Positions 34,601 to 46,137 of a stretch of DNA of 57,965 nt are shown here, in pieces. Source of the stretch: Hypsibius dujardini. Lineage: Eukaryota > Tardigrada > Eutardigrada > Parachela > Hypsibiidae. Positions within the stretch are counted from its first letter, which is position 1, and each line of letters begins with the position of its first letter. A program made the translations under genes and the position numbers. The stretch spans positions 1 through 57,965 of the forward strand of contig LRSR01013694.1 of the NCBI GenBank assembly GCA_001579985.1. Reading direction: 5' to 3'. A model generated the notes under the pieces. The model was not told the origin of the DNA, did no database searches, and saw only the letters and a list, made by a program, of their open reading frames with translations.

Positions 34601-37600
34601 TCGTCGTAGTCGTTGTCGTCGTTGTCGTTGTGGGCGCTGCTGGAACGGGCATTTGTCTGGCCTATATAAACCAGACACCAAAATAATGTGTAGGAAATGT
34701 GGCCACATCTGGAAAACGTTTTTCTGACGTTAGAGGGTCTGACATTTTAATTTTTAATTTTATCTCTATTTACAATATTTGCAGAGCGTTTAGGGTCCTT
34801 ATAGGTCGGAACCAGGACCCCTCACGGTAGGGAGCCAGGGGGGTGGACAAAGGAGCAAAATACATTTTTTTCGAGATTTAATTCAAAATTCGGTCTTTTG
34901 CCCCTGGTAATTTTGAAACTTGTGGGGACAGACAAACAGACACTGACATAGACAAAGACACAGATACAGACATAGACACAGACACAGACACAGACACAGA
35001 CACAGACACAGACACAGACACAGACACAGACACAGACTCAGACACGAACTTGGAAAGAACGAAATCTTATTAGTCGAATCCTCCATGTTATAAATGAATT
35101 ATTCCGAATTCAATATTGATGTATAGGTAGGTTTAAATTATACTTAAACAATCATACATGATATAAATCAAAGCGCAAACAAAGAGTATTAATATTCTTA
35201 TGTTAAACAATATTCTATCGCAAAGAATGTTACTGTATACAGAGTTCCCTCGCAGTCCGCTCCAATTTTTCATAAGGATGGCAAAACTAAACGAAAAAAC
35301 TAACGAAACCTAACATGAAACTGCATATAAATGATTAATATTTTAGCTTCCGGTTTTAGCTCTCAAAGAAAAGTAAACTGAAAATAAGCGAAAAATGTAT
35401 GTGACCAGAGTTTTCGTTTTATTTTTTAACTCTGGAAAACAACAAGAAATTTTAATTAGTAAAATTTAGCTTTAATAAATATTTAATAAAGATAAATAAT
35501 AATAATAATAAAGATTTGGTAAAAACAAATGATTAAGATTTGACAAAACTAAGTATTTAATAAAGATTTAAATTTAATAAAGATAATTTGGATTTAATAA
35601 AAAAATTAATCACTAAAAGTTTTCCTCATTAATCATTCAAATGGAGAAACTAATCAAATAATTTGGATAATTTGGAGGTTTTCAAAAAATTTGACACATT
35701 ATTAATTTGGGATGTTGGCAAAATTAAGCTAACCGAAAAAACAGTAATTAAAACTAAATTAAAACTATAAATAAATTTTCGTTTAGTCTCAATGTTGTAA
35801 TTCTCAAGGAAAACTAAAACTACTCGAAACATATAAATGACTAAGATTTTCGTTTTAGTTTTTAGTTCTGGAAGACAAATGAAAGTTTTTGATTCCAGAA
35901 GATTCAAATTAAGAAACTACTCAAATAATTTCAACTAAAATTTAAACCAGAAGCTTTATTTTCTAAATATCTGAACCACAATTAGTCGATTACTAGTTGA
36001 CTTATTTTAGTTTTTGCCACACCAAACATATTTTCAATATATTTTGAAGCGGAATCGATGCTACTTTTTAACATTAAAATTTTTAGTATTTACAGAAATG
36101 TGTTTTTAGTATTATTTTTACCGGTGGACTTCGGGATTCCGGTGGCTGAATGTTGACATTATTATCCCCGTCGCCCTTAATTCCACAGACATTGCAGTTG
36201 GAGACCTCGCGGTTGCTGGACGAGACCGGTTGCAGGTAGCAGCACACTTCCACGTCAGAGCAGCCAATCAAATTGGCCCTGGGGAAAATGTGACCAGGTC
36301 CCGGGACGTCTTCTTCCTCGTCGTTGGGGATGAAATTTTTGGGCGCATTAATGCCGGCTATCCTGTACTGTATGAGCTCTTTTTTCGGAGTTTGAAGACC
36401 GTCGGCGGTGAATATTATTCCACCAAAGTCCTGACAGCATTTCCGGTCCGCCACACAGCGACCCAGTCCGAAGGGCGTTTCGCAGGGTGTCACTGCAAAA
36501 ACAAAAACACAACCACGCAGCCATGGTCATTATCAAGGCATACCAATGGGGGAGCCAATTGGGGAGCCAGTGAGGGAGCCAATTGGGGAGCCAATTGGGG
36601 AGCCAGTTAGGGAGCCAATTGGGGAGCCAATTGAGGGAGCCAATTGGAGGGAGCCAATTAGGGAGCCAGTTAGGGAGCCAATTGGGGGAGCCAATTGGAG
36701 AGCCAATTGGGGGAGCCAATTAGGGAGCCAGTTAGGGAGCCAATTGGGGAGCCAATTGGAGAGCCAGTTAGGGAGCCAATTGGGGGAGCCAATTGGAGAG
36801 CCAATTGGGGGAGCCAATTAGGGAGCCAGTTAGGGAGCCAATTGGGGAGCCCATTAGGGAGCCAGTTAGGGAGCCAATTGGGGAGCCCAGTGAGATGCCC
36901 TTGTATAACATTGGAATGGTTAAAATTAAGGTTCTTTATTTTAGTTTTTATTTTAGTACCTAAAATTTTTAGTATCTAGTTTTAGTCAATATTAGGATTT
37001 TATTTAGCATATTGGGTTATATTATTGGTAGTAAATATAAGTTTTTCCCATTTAAATCTTTAGTGACCAACATTTTTGTTCATAGTGTTTTTGACAAAGC
37101 AAAAACTGAACCACAGATACATTTTAGTTTAGTTTTTTGTAACGTTTCCTTGGTCTTAAAACTTTAAGTTTGATTTTATTTGATTTATCAGTTTTTGAAT
37201 TACTAAAAATAATTAGAATTTTATTAGTTTTCTCACTTAAATTTTCAGTGAATGAAATGTTTAGATTTTTTGGGGAAGCAAAGGTTTTATTACTAAACGT
37301 TTTATTTTAGAACTTTGCTTGGTTGTTTCAGCGCATAAAAATTTTAATCTAATTTTATTCAAAATTAATTAGCATATTTTAGTTTTCTCACTTAAATGTT
37401 CAGAGGCATAATCTTTTAATTTAATTTGTTTGAAATATTAATCGTTAAAATTACGATCGTTTGAACGATCAAGCGCTAGAGCGTTTCATTGAGTTGCCGT
37501 CTCGTCTTTAATCCATCAGTCCTTTTAATTAAAATATATTTTGTAATTTTTTTCGTAGCTCTCAAAATGTCACTTACCCAGACGAGAAAATGTGCAGTCA

Positions 37601-37686
37601 ACTGCGGAAATTGACCACAACAAAAATCCCGCCACCGGGACCAGGAGCCACCGCAGTAGCGCACGGGAACCCCATGCCGGATCCAT
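31627..37686 (-). CDS. Clip-domain serine protease homologue, catalytically dead
   Basis: Exons on minus: 37686-37578, 36492-36122, 34661-34458, 33370-32830, 32662-32508, 32070-31627; 1824 nt, 607 aa. A signal peptide starts at MDPAWGSRALLRWLLVP. A Cys-rich clip-type module follows (CETPFGLGRCVADRKCC to SDVEVCC, about 39-130), then a 16-residue poly-Thr linker (about 171-186) and a protease fold starting at RIMGG (about 213). His (TVAHK, 254) and Asp (ENDIAIL, 304) of the triad are present, but the catalytic Ser is Gly: RDGGGP (461-466) instead of GDSGGP. Such secreted homologues act as cofactors, for example in arthropod melanization cascades; that role is inferred, not shown. An unusual tail of about 85 residues, Gln/Asn/Pro-rich, follows the protease fold. 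Confidence 0.93.
32711..32797. repeat. (ACAGAC)n hexanucleotide in protease-homologue intron 4
   Basis: About 14 nearly perfect ACAGAC units, sense strand GTCTGT, placed about 33 nt downstream of the donor at 32829. Confidence 0.95.
33961..34130. repeat. AT-rich tandem repeat in protease-homologue intron 3
   Basis: About ten diverged units of 16-17 nt (AATATTAAATTA core), grading into AATAATATTAAAAT units. Open in one frame as an Asn/Ile/Lys-rich string, which is an artefact of composition. Confidence 0.8.
34926..35040. repeat. (ACAGAC)n hexanucleotide in protease-homologue intron 2
   Basis: Second hexanucleotide array in the same gene, about 18 units with a few substitutions. Confidence 0.93.
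35340..35900. repeat. Diverged repeat pair in protease-homologue intron 2
   Basis: Two stretches (about 35340-35440 and 35790-35890) share an order of motifs: CTCAA(A/G)GAAAA, a TTTTCGTTTTA block and a TTCTGGAA-type block. It looks like an old local duplication or two copies of a degraded element. The rest of this intron is AT-rich with no gene. Confidence 0.45.
36546..36890. repeat. 12-bp minisatellite in protease-homologue intron 1
   Basis: About 28 tandem units of GGGAGCCAATTG and its variant GGGAGCCAGTTA, with occasional one-base length changes. The sense strand reads CAATTGGCTCCC. It lies 50 nt upstream of the exon 2 acceptor and is open in several frames on both strands as Trp/Leu/Pro or Gly/Glu/Pro strings. 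Confidence 0.95.
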
Positions 37687-39675
37687 TGAAAGCCCTTCTC
37701 CAGCAGGTAAACAAACACGACACAGACACACAGTCACAGCAGTAGACCAAGTTCACGTAATATCTCCACACTAAGTGCGTGTGTGCGAGATTATTATTAC
37801 GCTTCACTAAAGCGCCACACAATAATACCTAGCATCATCATCATCATCCATCCAGCAAACTTGAAGAACTCACCGACTCAGATGGAGGTCTACGAGAGAG
37901 ACACACACAGCCACACAGACAAGAGACGTACAACAGACGCCAAAGGTAAGGCACAAAAAGTGGAACACACAAGCTGTGTGTGGTCTCTCTCACATCTCGA
38001 TCTCGTGTTGCAGGCCGTGAGCCAAATTTGATCGAGTTTCTCCCTAAGGTACTACAATATATTTATACATATATATATATATATATGTCTGTATGTTGCG
38101 GCGTATTAAAAAGCTGATATAACACACAGCACGGAGACAGACGAAGAAGAGCTGTATAGTGTTGAGGTGAACAGGATGACAGTTTATTATTATTACAGCA
38201 TATAGACATACAGATACAGGCAGACATATAGAAATATATAGCACCACCTTTTTTTGTATATATATATATATATACGTGTGTACAGACACAGGCAGACTGA
38301 ACGAAAAGTGTGATTAGCACAGTTTTACGCTGTATATGTGGCAAGTTGGTTGTCTGTGACTATTAATCACCGGCTTCTGTATCAGCGACCCACTTTGTGT
38401 TTTGCTTTATTATGGTACCCCCTCCCCCCCCCCACGGATTCTCTTGTCATAGGGCTGAAATGGCGGCCCGTTGAGCTGTGTGATTGATGGTCTGCTACTA
38501 TGTACACCAGCGTGAGTAGCTCGCACACCGTTTTACAGACATCCCCGCGCACATCGCGTCTGCTGTCTGACTGCACTTTACGCTGGAGTCTTTTTTGTTG
38601 AGTTGTTCAGTTTTCGAAGAAGGATCTTTGATTGTTAGCTGGCGCCGCGCAGTCTTGCGCATCTTTTTTTTCGCACCCTGACGGAGTCTTGCATGACTTT
38701 AATCGAAATCGAATTATTGGGGACATTCTTCTAAGTGAAAGTCAAGATAATCAGGCCTTTGAGATTAGGGCGTTATTCTGAGCTATATATATATGTGTAT
38801 ATATAGCACATAGCACATATATATATATATGCTTTGTTTTGCTTTACGGAAAGCCGGAAGTGAAAGTGTGGTCAAGGATACGTCCGGTTCGTTGGCGCGC
38901 ATATTATCGTGCACATTTCGGATGGATCTCGTTCTCTGGTCCACTTATTAGTGATGAGAGTCGCTCTCTCAGCTCTCGTTTTTTTCACGCTCAGCGCTGA
39001 GCGGGCTGTACTATTACATTGTAAATAACAGTGGATTATTTTAGAAATGGCTAAAATAAATTTAAATAAATTTAAATGAAATTAAAATTTCAATGACTAA
39101 TTTTAATATTTTTGATTTTAAGATTCACCCCCAAGAACTAAACTACTGTAGAAGGTGCAGTAAATAACTGGCTTAGTTTTAGCTTTTTAAATTCACAAAA
39201 AACCAAACAACACTATTTGACTATTTTTGGTTTTAATTACTTCAAGATTCGCACAAAAAAATGGTACTAACACTTCTTGTCAGAAGGCGGTTGAGGAAAT
39301 GAATCTGCCGCGGTAGACACGAGACTATACAGCATATCGGCTTGAAGGATTTGGATCGTCGTTTGAGGGGCGGATTGGATGAATTTGGATCCATTCCTCC
39401 TACCTAGCAATACTATGAACCGCTATGTTTTTTTGCCGTAGATGAACTCATGGTTTCATTGCCGATTATTACTGCCATTTTTATTTATTGTCGATTTATT
39501 GTCGATTTATTGCCGATTTATTTATTATTCTTAATCTTTTTTTCTAAAATTTTCCGACCCTAAGCTTGCTTTAGGTACGTGGTATACGTCAACACTCCAC
39601 GTACTGTACACATAGTGTTCAAGCAGAATGCGAGTGCTCAAAAACGTGCTAGGGTCTCGCTCGAAGAGTTGCCGT
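37687..39675. other. Intergenic region upstream of the protease homologue
   Basis: No supported gene. It holds AT dinucleotide runs at about 38066-38085, 38256-38275 and 38784-38830 (the last self-complementary around AGCACATAGCACAT) and AATC/ATCATC-rich sequence. It should include the promoter of the protease homologue and the 3' UTR of SLC22 (from 39675 downwards). Confidence 0.6.
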
Positions 39676-41200
39676 TTACTCCAAACGCCGGTAGAGCGTC
39701 GTGGTCTTTGTAGTCTCCACAGGTCCAAGCGGCAGTGCGAGCACGGCCAAAGCTCCCAGCAGTGACACTCCGCCAACTATGAATACCGGAATACCAGGGA
39801 TAGCAACGAAACTTGCCTGAAACCACAGCGAGCAAATTTTCAAGTACGAGGGGAAGTTGCGACCAGTTATCATATTTGACTGGTTAATCAAAGTCCAGAC
39901 AAGCAAGCAAGCAGGCAAACAGACAAACAGAGTAACATTAACAGACAGTCAGATAGACTGACAAACCGATAGACAGACAAACTGACAGACTGACTGACTG
40001 ACAGACAAATATATAGACAGACAGACAGATAGATAAAAAGACAGACAGACAGACAGACAGACAGATAGACATATTTGTAGTGCAATTCGTACGTCAAGCT
40101 GAGACGAGTAAAGGTATTTCTATCACATACATGTATATAATTGTAAGGTGGATTAAGTAACGAACCAAGAGAACCAGCTGCGGTGAAACCATCCCGCCGA
40201 CCATGAAAAAGAACATGGCGACCCCGAAGCCGCTACTACGAACAGCAGTGGGCAGCAGCTCTGCTGCGTGCATGAACATCAGGCTGAGGCAGCCCACGAT
40301 GGTCATCCGGCTTGATAGGGCCAGTAGGCGTGACCAGGATGGGATGGCACCCGCGGCTATAGCAAGGACTGCCGCCATGGCGAAGAATCCACTTATTGGA
40401 TATTTCTTGTCAGAACTGCTGATGGACATCCATTATTACGGTCCAAGACTTGGATGCATCGATTGACCGTGGCAGCAAGGTCTTACCTCAGATTTGCGGA
40501 GATTGCAAAAGTGATTGCCCACGGAATTAGTTCGAGCGATCCCCCGATAAGCAGATCAACGGCAACGTTGCTTGAGAGGGTATCGATGAGATAGGATAGA
40601 CCAGAATAGCCGAACTTGGCTGCGAACCTAGAGAACAGAGAAATTGGCGAAACTCGGGAAGAGTTTTTAATTTTCTTCGTTCAGGGGAAAATTAGGCGTT
40701 TTAACAGAAGGGAATCCGAAATCACATCCTCTTTAGGGGTAGCTGGGAAAGAAGTTCTAATCAAAGTTGGATTTGTCTTCAGAATTCACTTTACCAGACC
40801 ACTGAGATAAGAAGTGTGATTCGTCGGATTTCGGGATCCCGTAAGCAGTCGAAAATGCCTGACTGACTTTCCGTCGAGGCTTCCGCCTCCGCAACAGCGA
40901 GATTGTCCACGCTTTCGAGATCTTCGCTGTTGAGTGGCTTTCCATTAAACTTGGCAATTTTGTGAATCGTTTCATTGGCAGCACAGGTCTTGCCATTAGC
41001 TAGCAGCCACACAACGGATTCCTGTGCGAACCTATGTAATTATTAAGAAATTGTGTTAAATAACCCCGATCGAAGGATTTCTGCATACATCTGTCTGTCC
41101 GGCTGTTCCTTTGTCTTTCTGTCTTTCTGTCTATCTGTTTATTTTATTTCTATGTGTCTATGTGTTTGTGTGTCGTGTCGTGTCGTGTTTGTCTGCCGGT

Positions 41201-41245
<45 letters not shown>

Positions 41246-41259
41246 TGTCTGTCTGTCTG

Positions 41260-41302
<43 letters not shown>

Positions 41303-43381
41303 CCTGTCTGTCTGTTTGTCTGTCTCACTGACCCAGATGTATCTATATATGTCTATCTGTTTGTCTGTTTGACTGTCTGTCTGCCCCATTTGTTCCCGTA
41401 TGAGCTCGTATTGCGTTTCTTTTACCAAATATTGAGGATGAAGACACTGTTCGATGCGGCCAGTGCGATTTGAATGTGGCGCCACTGATGCAAATAGTAA
41501 GCGCAGACTGCCAAAGCCATAACTCCGGCGGGGAAGAAAAACTCACTTGCCGCCGCGACCACGGTTCGCCTCAAGGTGGGTGTCCATTCCATTAAGAGAA
41601 TAAATGTCGTGCTGTATATTCCCTTTGTCGCAGAAATAAGAATGTTAAAAATCCGTAATTTTGAAAGACAAATTTGGGCATGTGGCTCGACAATTACGGG
41701 CGTTATTAGGGGCAGATGGGTGGGAAAATGAGTTGTGAACTGACCACTCGAGTGATGCCGGACAAACACTGGAGAAGGACGTAGAGTATGTAATTCGTGA
41801 CAAATATCGTGGCAATATTGACGATTGACAACGCGAGGCAGCACAGCAAGAGGACCGGCCGTCGTCCATGTCTGTCTGACAACAGTCCCATGAATGGGCC
41901 AGCCAAGGCTGAGCCTGAAAATAGAACGTTCTACTCATGCTTTGACTACTCGAAAATGGAACGTTCTACTCATGCTTTGATTACTCGAAAATGGAACGCT
42001 CTACTCATGCTTTGACTACTCGAAAATGTTATACAATTGCATCATCCAATTATTTCATCCGTATTTTTCACTCTCATATATAATATCAATATCAATAAAA
42101 TCAATAATAATATTTTAAACATTAATTTCGAATCGTTTAGCACAAGCAGAATCTTTTTCGGATGTCTGGGGGCGGGGTTATGCGTCATTCCTCGAATATC
42201 ACTCGTCAGTTTCCGGTCGGGCTCGACAGGGACCTGTAGCTCCACCCCCTGACGTCCAAAAATGATTCTGTTAATGCTTATCAATTTCAAATTGAATTTT
42301 AAGCAGGATTATGTTAAACTTCTTTGAATTAAATTATTTGCCAAAATTGAAGTTTTTCCAGTCCAACCAAATCAGGGAAAATGGAATCTTCCAGTTATTT
42401 CCAACTTTGAAATTTAGAGCTTGACCGACGACATGGACCTTTAAAAATCATAATAATTATAGCTTTTATAAAAAATGATAAAGCGGAGAGATCCTGAGTT
42501 CCGTCTCTGAAAATCGTCCCAAGTCAGGTCCTAGATAATGCGCATATATACATTCTTATTACCGACGTAATACAAAGTTGTGGCTAAACTCGCGAGTGGA
42601 GCTTTCTCACAGACAAGATTCATCTGCAAAACAAAACAAAAAAACACAATTTCAAACTATCTAAACGTTATTTATAGTAAGTGACAGAATGTAATCTAAA
42701 AGAGGGTCCCGCAAATGGGCAAAAGGGGCGGGGCAGGGGTAATACTTGAACAATCAATCAATCAACCAGCGAAGCTTCGGAGCAATCGGAGCGAAGTTGA
42801 TTGGTTGATTGGTTGATTGTTCTATTATTACTCCTGCCCCGCCCCTTTTGCCCATTTTCGGGACCCTCCGTTAGAATAAATTCTGTCGCTTACTTTACAC
42901 AGCAAGTGTTATTTACCTCGCTGATAAGGGACGTCGTCCGATTATCCCGGTAGATGTAGGTCAAAGCGCCCTCTCGGCATCGGCAGTAATTCGGCAGGGA
43001 AGTATCATTGCGAAATACGAATTTTTCCATAATCAACTGAGAAGCATTACTGCCCATTCCTGCGTCATGTTCAGGCCAGGTTGAATGGTCATTGTCTGGA
43101 TTGTCATCCCGGCAGACAACGGACTGCGGGGAGAGATTGTAGAAGATGGGAATGAGGTCGGACATTGCGAGACTGGTGAACTGCAGGCAGAGCGCGAAAA
43201 ACTGCATGTAATGGAAGCGTCCTGGGTCTCCGAGCAGCGATAATACATCCGCTGAGGTTTTTAAGGCCTTGGAATGGCATTTCCTTGATCTTGTAGAACT
43301 TGTTGCTCCCTCGGCGGTGCGATGGAGTTTTTTTACTCCGGCTTGCAGGGCGTCGAGAGATTTTTCCGACAGATCCGACAT
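39676..43381 (-). CDS. SLC22-family organic ion transporter
   Basis: Eight exons on minus: 43381-42917, 42623-42563, 41914-41745, 41622-41426, 41031-40795, 40627-40487, 40418-40166, 39816-39676; 1665 nt, 554 aa, the usual length for SLC22 carriers, which move organic cations, anions or carnitine across the plasma membrane with 12 helices. TM1 (FHYMQFFALCLQFTSLAM) is followed by a large outer loop with NAS, NDT, NRT and NNT glycosylation sites, typical of the family. MNLVCEKA corresponds to the conserved DLVCE block. The MFS loop 2-3 motif reads LLSDRHGRR (about 186-194), and a GIYST..FILLMEW block follows. The C-terminus is TTKTTTLYRRLE. Substrate cannot be told from sequence. Start ATG 43381 is chosen over one 39 nt upstream because the added residues are not conserved-looking. 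Exon 7 has a CAGCAG tandem acceptor. Confidence 0.94.
39900..40077. repeat. ACAG/CTGT tract in SLC22 intron 7
   Basis: CTGT in the sense strand, about 90 nt after the donor at 40165. Includes CTGA and TAGA variants. Confidence 0.88.
41090..41392. repeat. CTGT/CTGC tract in SLC22 intron 4
   Basis: On plus: CTGT with a pure CTGC block (41203-41241) and a GTGTC block. Sense orientation is ACAG. It begins about 35 nt after the donor at 41425. Confidence 0.9.
41918..42022. repeat. 35-bp tandem repeat abutting SLC22 exon 3 acceptor
   Basis: Three 35-nt units (41918-41952, 41953-41987, 41988-42022), differing at three or four sites. In the sense strand the unit nearest the exon ends in TATTTTCAG, the functional acceptor; the other two have CATTTTCGAG at the same place. 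Confidence 0.9.
42237..42560. repeat. Dispersed repeat, copy 1
   Basis: Starts AGCTCC(A/G)CCCCCTGA and shares with 44646-44990 an ordered series of blocks including CAACTTTGAAATT and GCTTGACCGA/GCCTGACCGATG. Likely a degraded transposon fragment; it lies in SLC22 intron 2. Confidence 0.5.
42676..42894. mobile_element. Foldback element inside SLC22 intron 1
   Basis: A 219-bp inverted repeat with arms of about 95 nt at roughly 85 per cent identity around a short centre. Outer ends are AGTAAGTGACAGAA and its complement; a TCCCGCAAATGGGCAAAA block and CAATCAATC runs lie within the arms. It occupies most of the 293-bp intron (42624-42916). No protein. Target duplication not clear. Confidence 0.75.
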
Positions 43382-46137
43382 TTTTTTCCGACAGAAAAAA
43401 TTGATTTTATTTAAAAACACGTTTAAGTACAGCTATCAAAAAATTCGGTTGGAATTTCCTGGATTGTGTGGCGATGTATTGCGAAGAGCACAAGCCATGT
43501 GGAAATCATGTCGTGTCTTTCGTATCAAGTACGAGATCCATTAGCAGTAAAGCCCGAAATTAGAGAAGACAGCTTGCCCAATCATCGTCGTTATCTTTGG
43601 AGCATTAACAACCAACACGCGATAAAGCTTTGCGCGGCGGGGATTGAAGATCTTGTTTACTTGGGGGGCGGGGGGGGAGGGGAAAAGTGGACCCTGGCGA
43701 AAAAAATGACTGTAATTCGAAATTTAATTGAATCCTTTCTGGTTCTCGAAAAGGTACTACAGTACGTTACAATTTGGCGGTCTTTTTTTATACGAAAATG
43801 AATTCATAAGTGCATCTCAAACTTGAATTCAAAAACAGCTACAATTATTGCCGCACTTGATTGACCAATGGTCAGTCTTGGCATGACCAACCGGCCTCTA
43901 GGAGTGAGAAAAAAATGGGGAAAAAATACTCATTCAGGAATTGCATTTTAGCAATCAAATTCACAATGAGGGAGATATTTTGATTACCAAAACGATTGAC
44001 CAGTGATAAATTGGCGCTGTACTCGTCTTTTATCAACATTTTTTTTATCAATTTTTTTAAACTCTGTGCTTAACAAAACTATTGAAGTCGACAAGATTTA
44101 CTCCATTTCAAGACTTTTCAAACCAACTCTGGAAATACTTCGAAGTCCCAATAAAATTGGTGTTATAAATGGGACTCTGTTTGGTCACCTTTTTCAGGGA
44201 CTAAAAATGGTTACAAACTGCTTCGTTACGCAATATGGAACGGTATTTAAGGCGGTAAATTTAATCGTTGCCGATTGTAAGCGTATTTCGGATAGTGTTT
44301 TCATGAGGGGGAGTGCGTGCGACCGAAGGTGAGTAGAGAACCATTTGTCTCATTTATCGTCAGGATTTTCTCGCTGTGTATTTTGGCGTACTAATTTAGG
44401 TCGATTCACAGAGGGTGAACGTAGATTGGCACCGCTTTCTGTTTGTTTAATAGTGCTATAAATATGATGACTTTCACAATTAATTTCATTGGTTAGGCTC
44501 TGTTTTTGAGAACTGCTTTTTTGTGCAGAATTTGAAAAGTTGGAAAAACACTTGAAGATCTCATTTCCAGTGATATTGACTGTAAAAACTTCAATTTAAG
44601 AAACAGATTCAGTTTAAAGAATTTTGAGTGATATTCCAAAAAAAATCTGCATAGCTCCGCCCCCTGATCTGTAACAAAGATTAGGCTTCTAAATGATTTT
44701 AAATTTAAATTTTGAGAGGGGTAATGTCAAAATGCTTCAGTTTGAGTCTTTTCTTAATTGACGTTTTTACAGAGAGAATGCAATCGCCAAGTATATTCTC
44801 AACTTTGAAATTCTGCCCAAAAGTTTTCAGGGCCTGACCGATGAAACAAATTGATAAAATTGTAATAATTAGAGTTCTATTGAACAAACATAAAGCCAAG
44901 CCATTCTGCGTTCCATATCTGAAAAATGGTTCAGAATAAGTGGTCAGCGCAAGTTTAGACCATGTCTGCCCATCCAAATCTAACGACAATACCAACAACA
45001 AAACTAATGAACGCTTTGATATATTTCTTGCTCCAAAAAACAAGGCAGACACAACTAATTTTGATTCTCTAAAGTACTAACAGTGATAAGGTACTGGTAC
45101 GAAAAAAGTCATCTACAACTAGTGCCTGACTAATACAACGAAGTGAAGGCATTACAGTTTTGACCTGACTAATATAACGAAGTGATTATAGTTTTATAGA
45201 AGGATTATAGATTTGTAAATTTAGAAGCAACCACTTGGGGAAAAGGACTGGAAGACTACAGATCACTTCGCTAAGTTCATAATGGAACACTTTAAGGCCC
45301 CACTCTCAAAAGTAGCTGATGCTGACGTGACAATCGCTTGGGTTTCACTTGACCAGATCAATACTCGCCAAAAAGATCCACTATCTCGTTAGATTTGCAT
45401 TTATCCCACCTGCCATGGCAGAACACAAAGGCAGCGGGTTTTCTTGAAGTTTTCCTGAAAAAAATCCCTTAATAAGAAAAGAAACTGCAGTGACAACTGC
45501 AACCTTTAGAGATTAACTACTACCTCTCTACAACAAGAACCAAACGGCTTAAAACTAAACAGGGTGGATGGAATAACACAGCGAGATTCTTAAGTAAAGA
45601 ATATGTAATCTGAATGGTAAATTACACTCAGGATGGGCAGTAGTAATGTGCAGAACTACCCTCAAGCAATGCAGATTGAATATTGCAATTTATAAAATGA
45701 AAAATGTAAATTTTTGCACTCAATGGTATGAATTTAAAGTCTAACTTTCCCTCTACAGAACGTTTCGGGAATGCAGACCTTGAAATTCTTGAATGTGCAA
45801 AGGACGACTTTCCGGTTGTGAAAATCATTTGCACCGTATAGACTTTAAAATCATATTTTGCAAAGTCCGAGAAAATTATTTACATCGGCTGTATTTCTCA
45901 CGTACATACGCTGAATGGATAATACCACATTGTTGTTTCGGAACCACTTCCAAGAAACCGTAATTCCAAGTTTATGTAGCGCCAGCAGACACGGAGACGG
46001 GAGGGCAGAAAAGACACACAAAGACATTGATTTCTTCAGCCACAACGTCGCAGACGGTTTTGTTTTCTTTAAGCAGCGCAGTGGGGCTCATGTGTTGCAT
46101 TCCTCTATGGAGCGCCCGCCGAGTCAAAAGGTTTTTG
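43382..46137. other. Intergenic, no supported gene
   Basis: AT-rich sequence upstream of SLC22. Short open frames at 43466-43801 (+), 44003-44332 (+) and 44705-45052 (-) show no family resemblance and no consistent splice chain. 44646-44990 is the second copy of the dispersed repeat seen in SLC22 intron 2. A short near-duplication (CTGACTAATA(C/T)AACGAAGTG) lies at 45126-45186. Confidence 0.6.
44646..44990. repeat. Dispersed repeat, copy 2
   Basis: Same orientation and order of blocks as 42237-42560, with AGCTCCGCCCCCTGA at the start and CTCAACTTTGAAATT within. An open minus frame of about 115 residues across it has no recognisable domain. Confidence 0.5.

Noticed and set aside
36533-36979. 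Open frames of Trp-Leu-Pro-Asn and Gly-Glu-Pro-Ile repeats on both strands
   Set aside because: Produced by the 12-bp minisatellite in an intron; no start context, no splice chain, open on both strands.
43466-44332. Possible two-exon plus-strand gene (HRRYLWSINNQHAIKL... and TLEILRSPNKIGVINGT...)
   Set aside because: Plausible splice sites exist (e.g. before GLKMVTN and after ACDRR), but no recognisable family and no phase-consistent chain; kept as unannotated.
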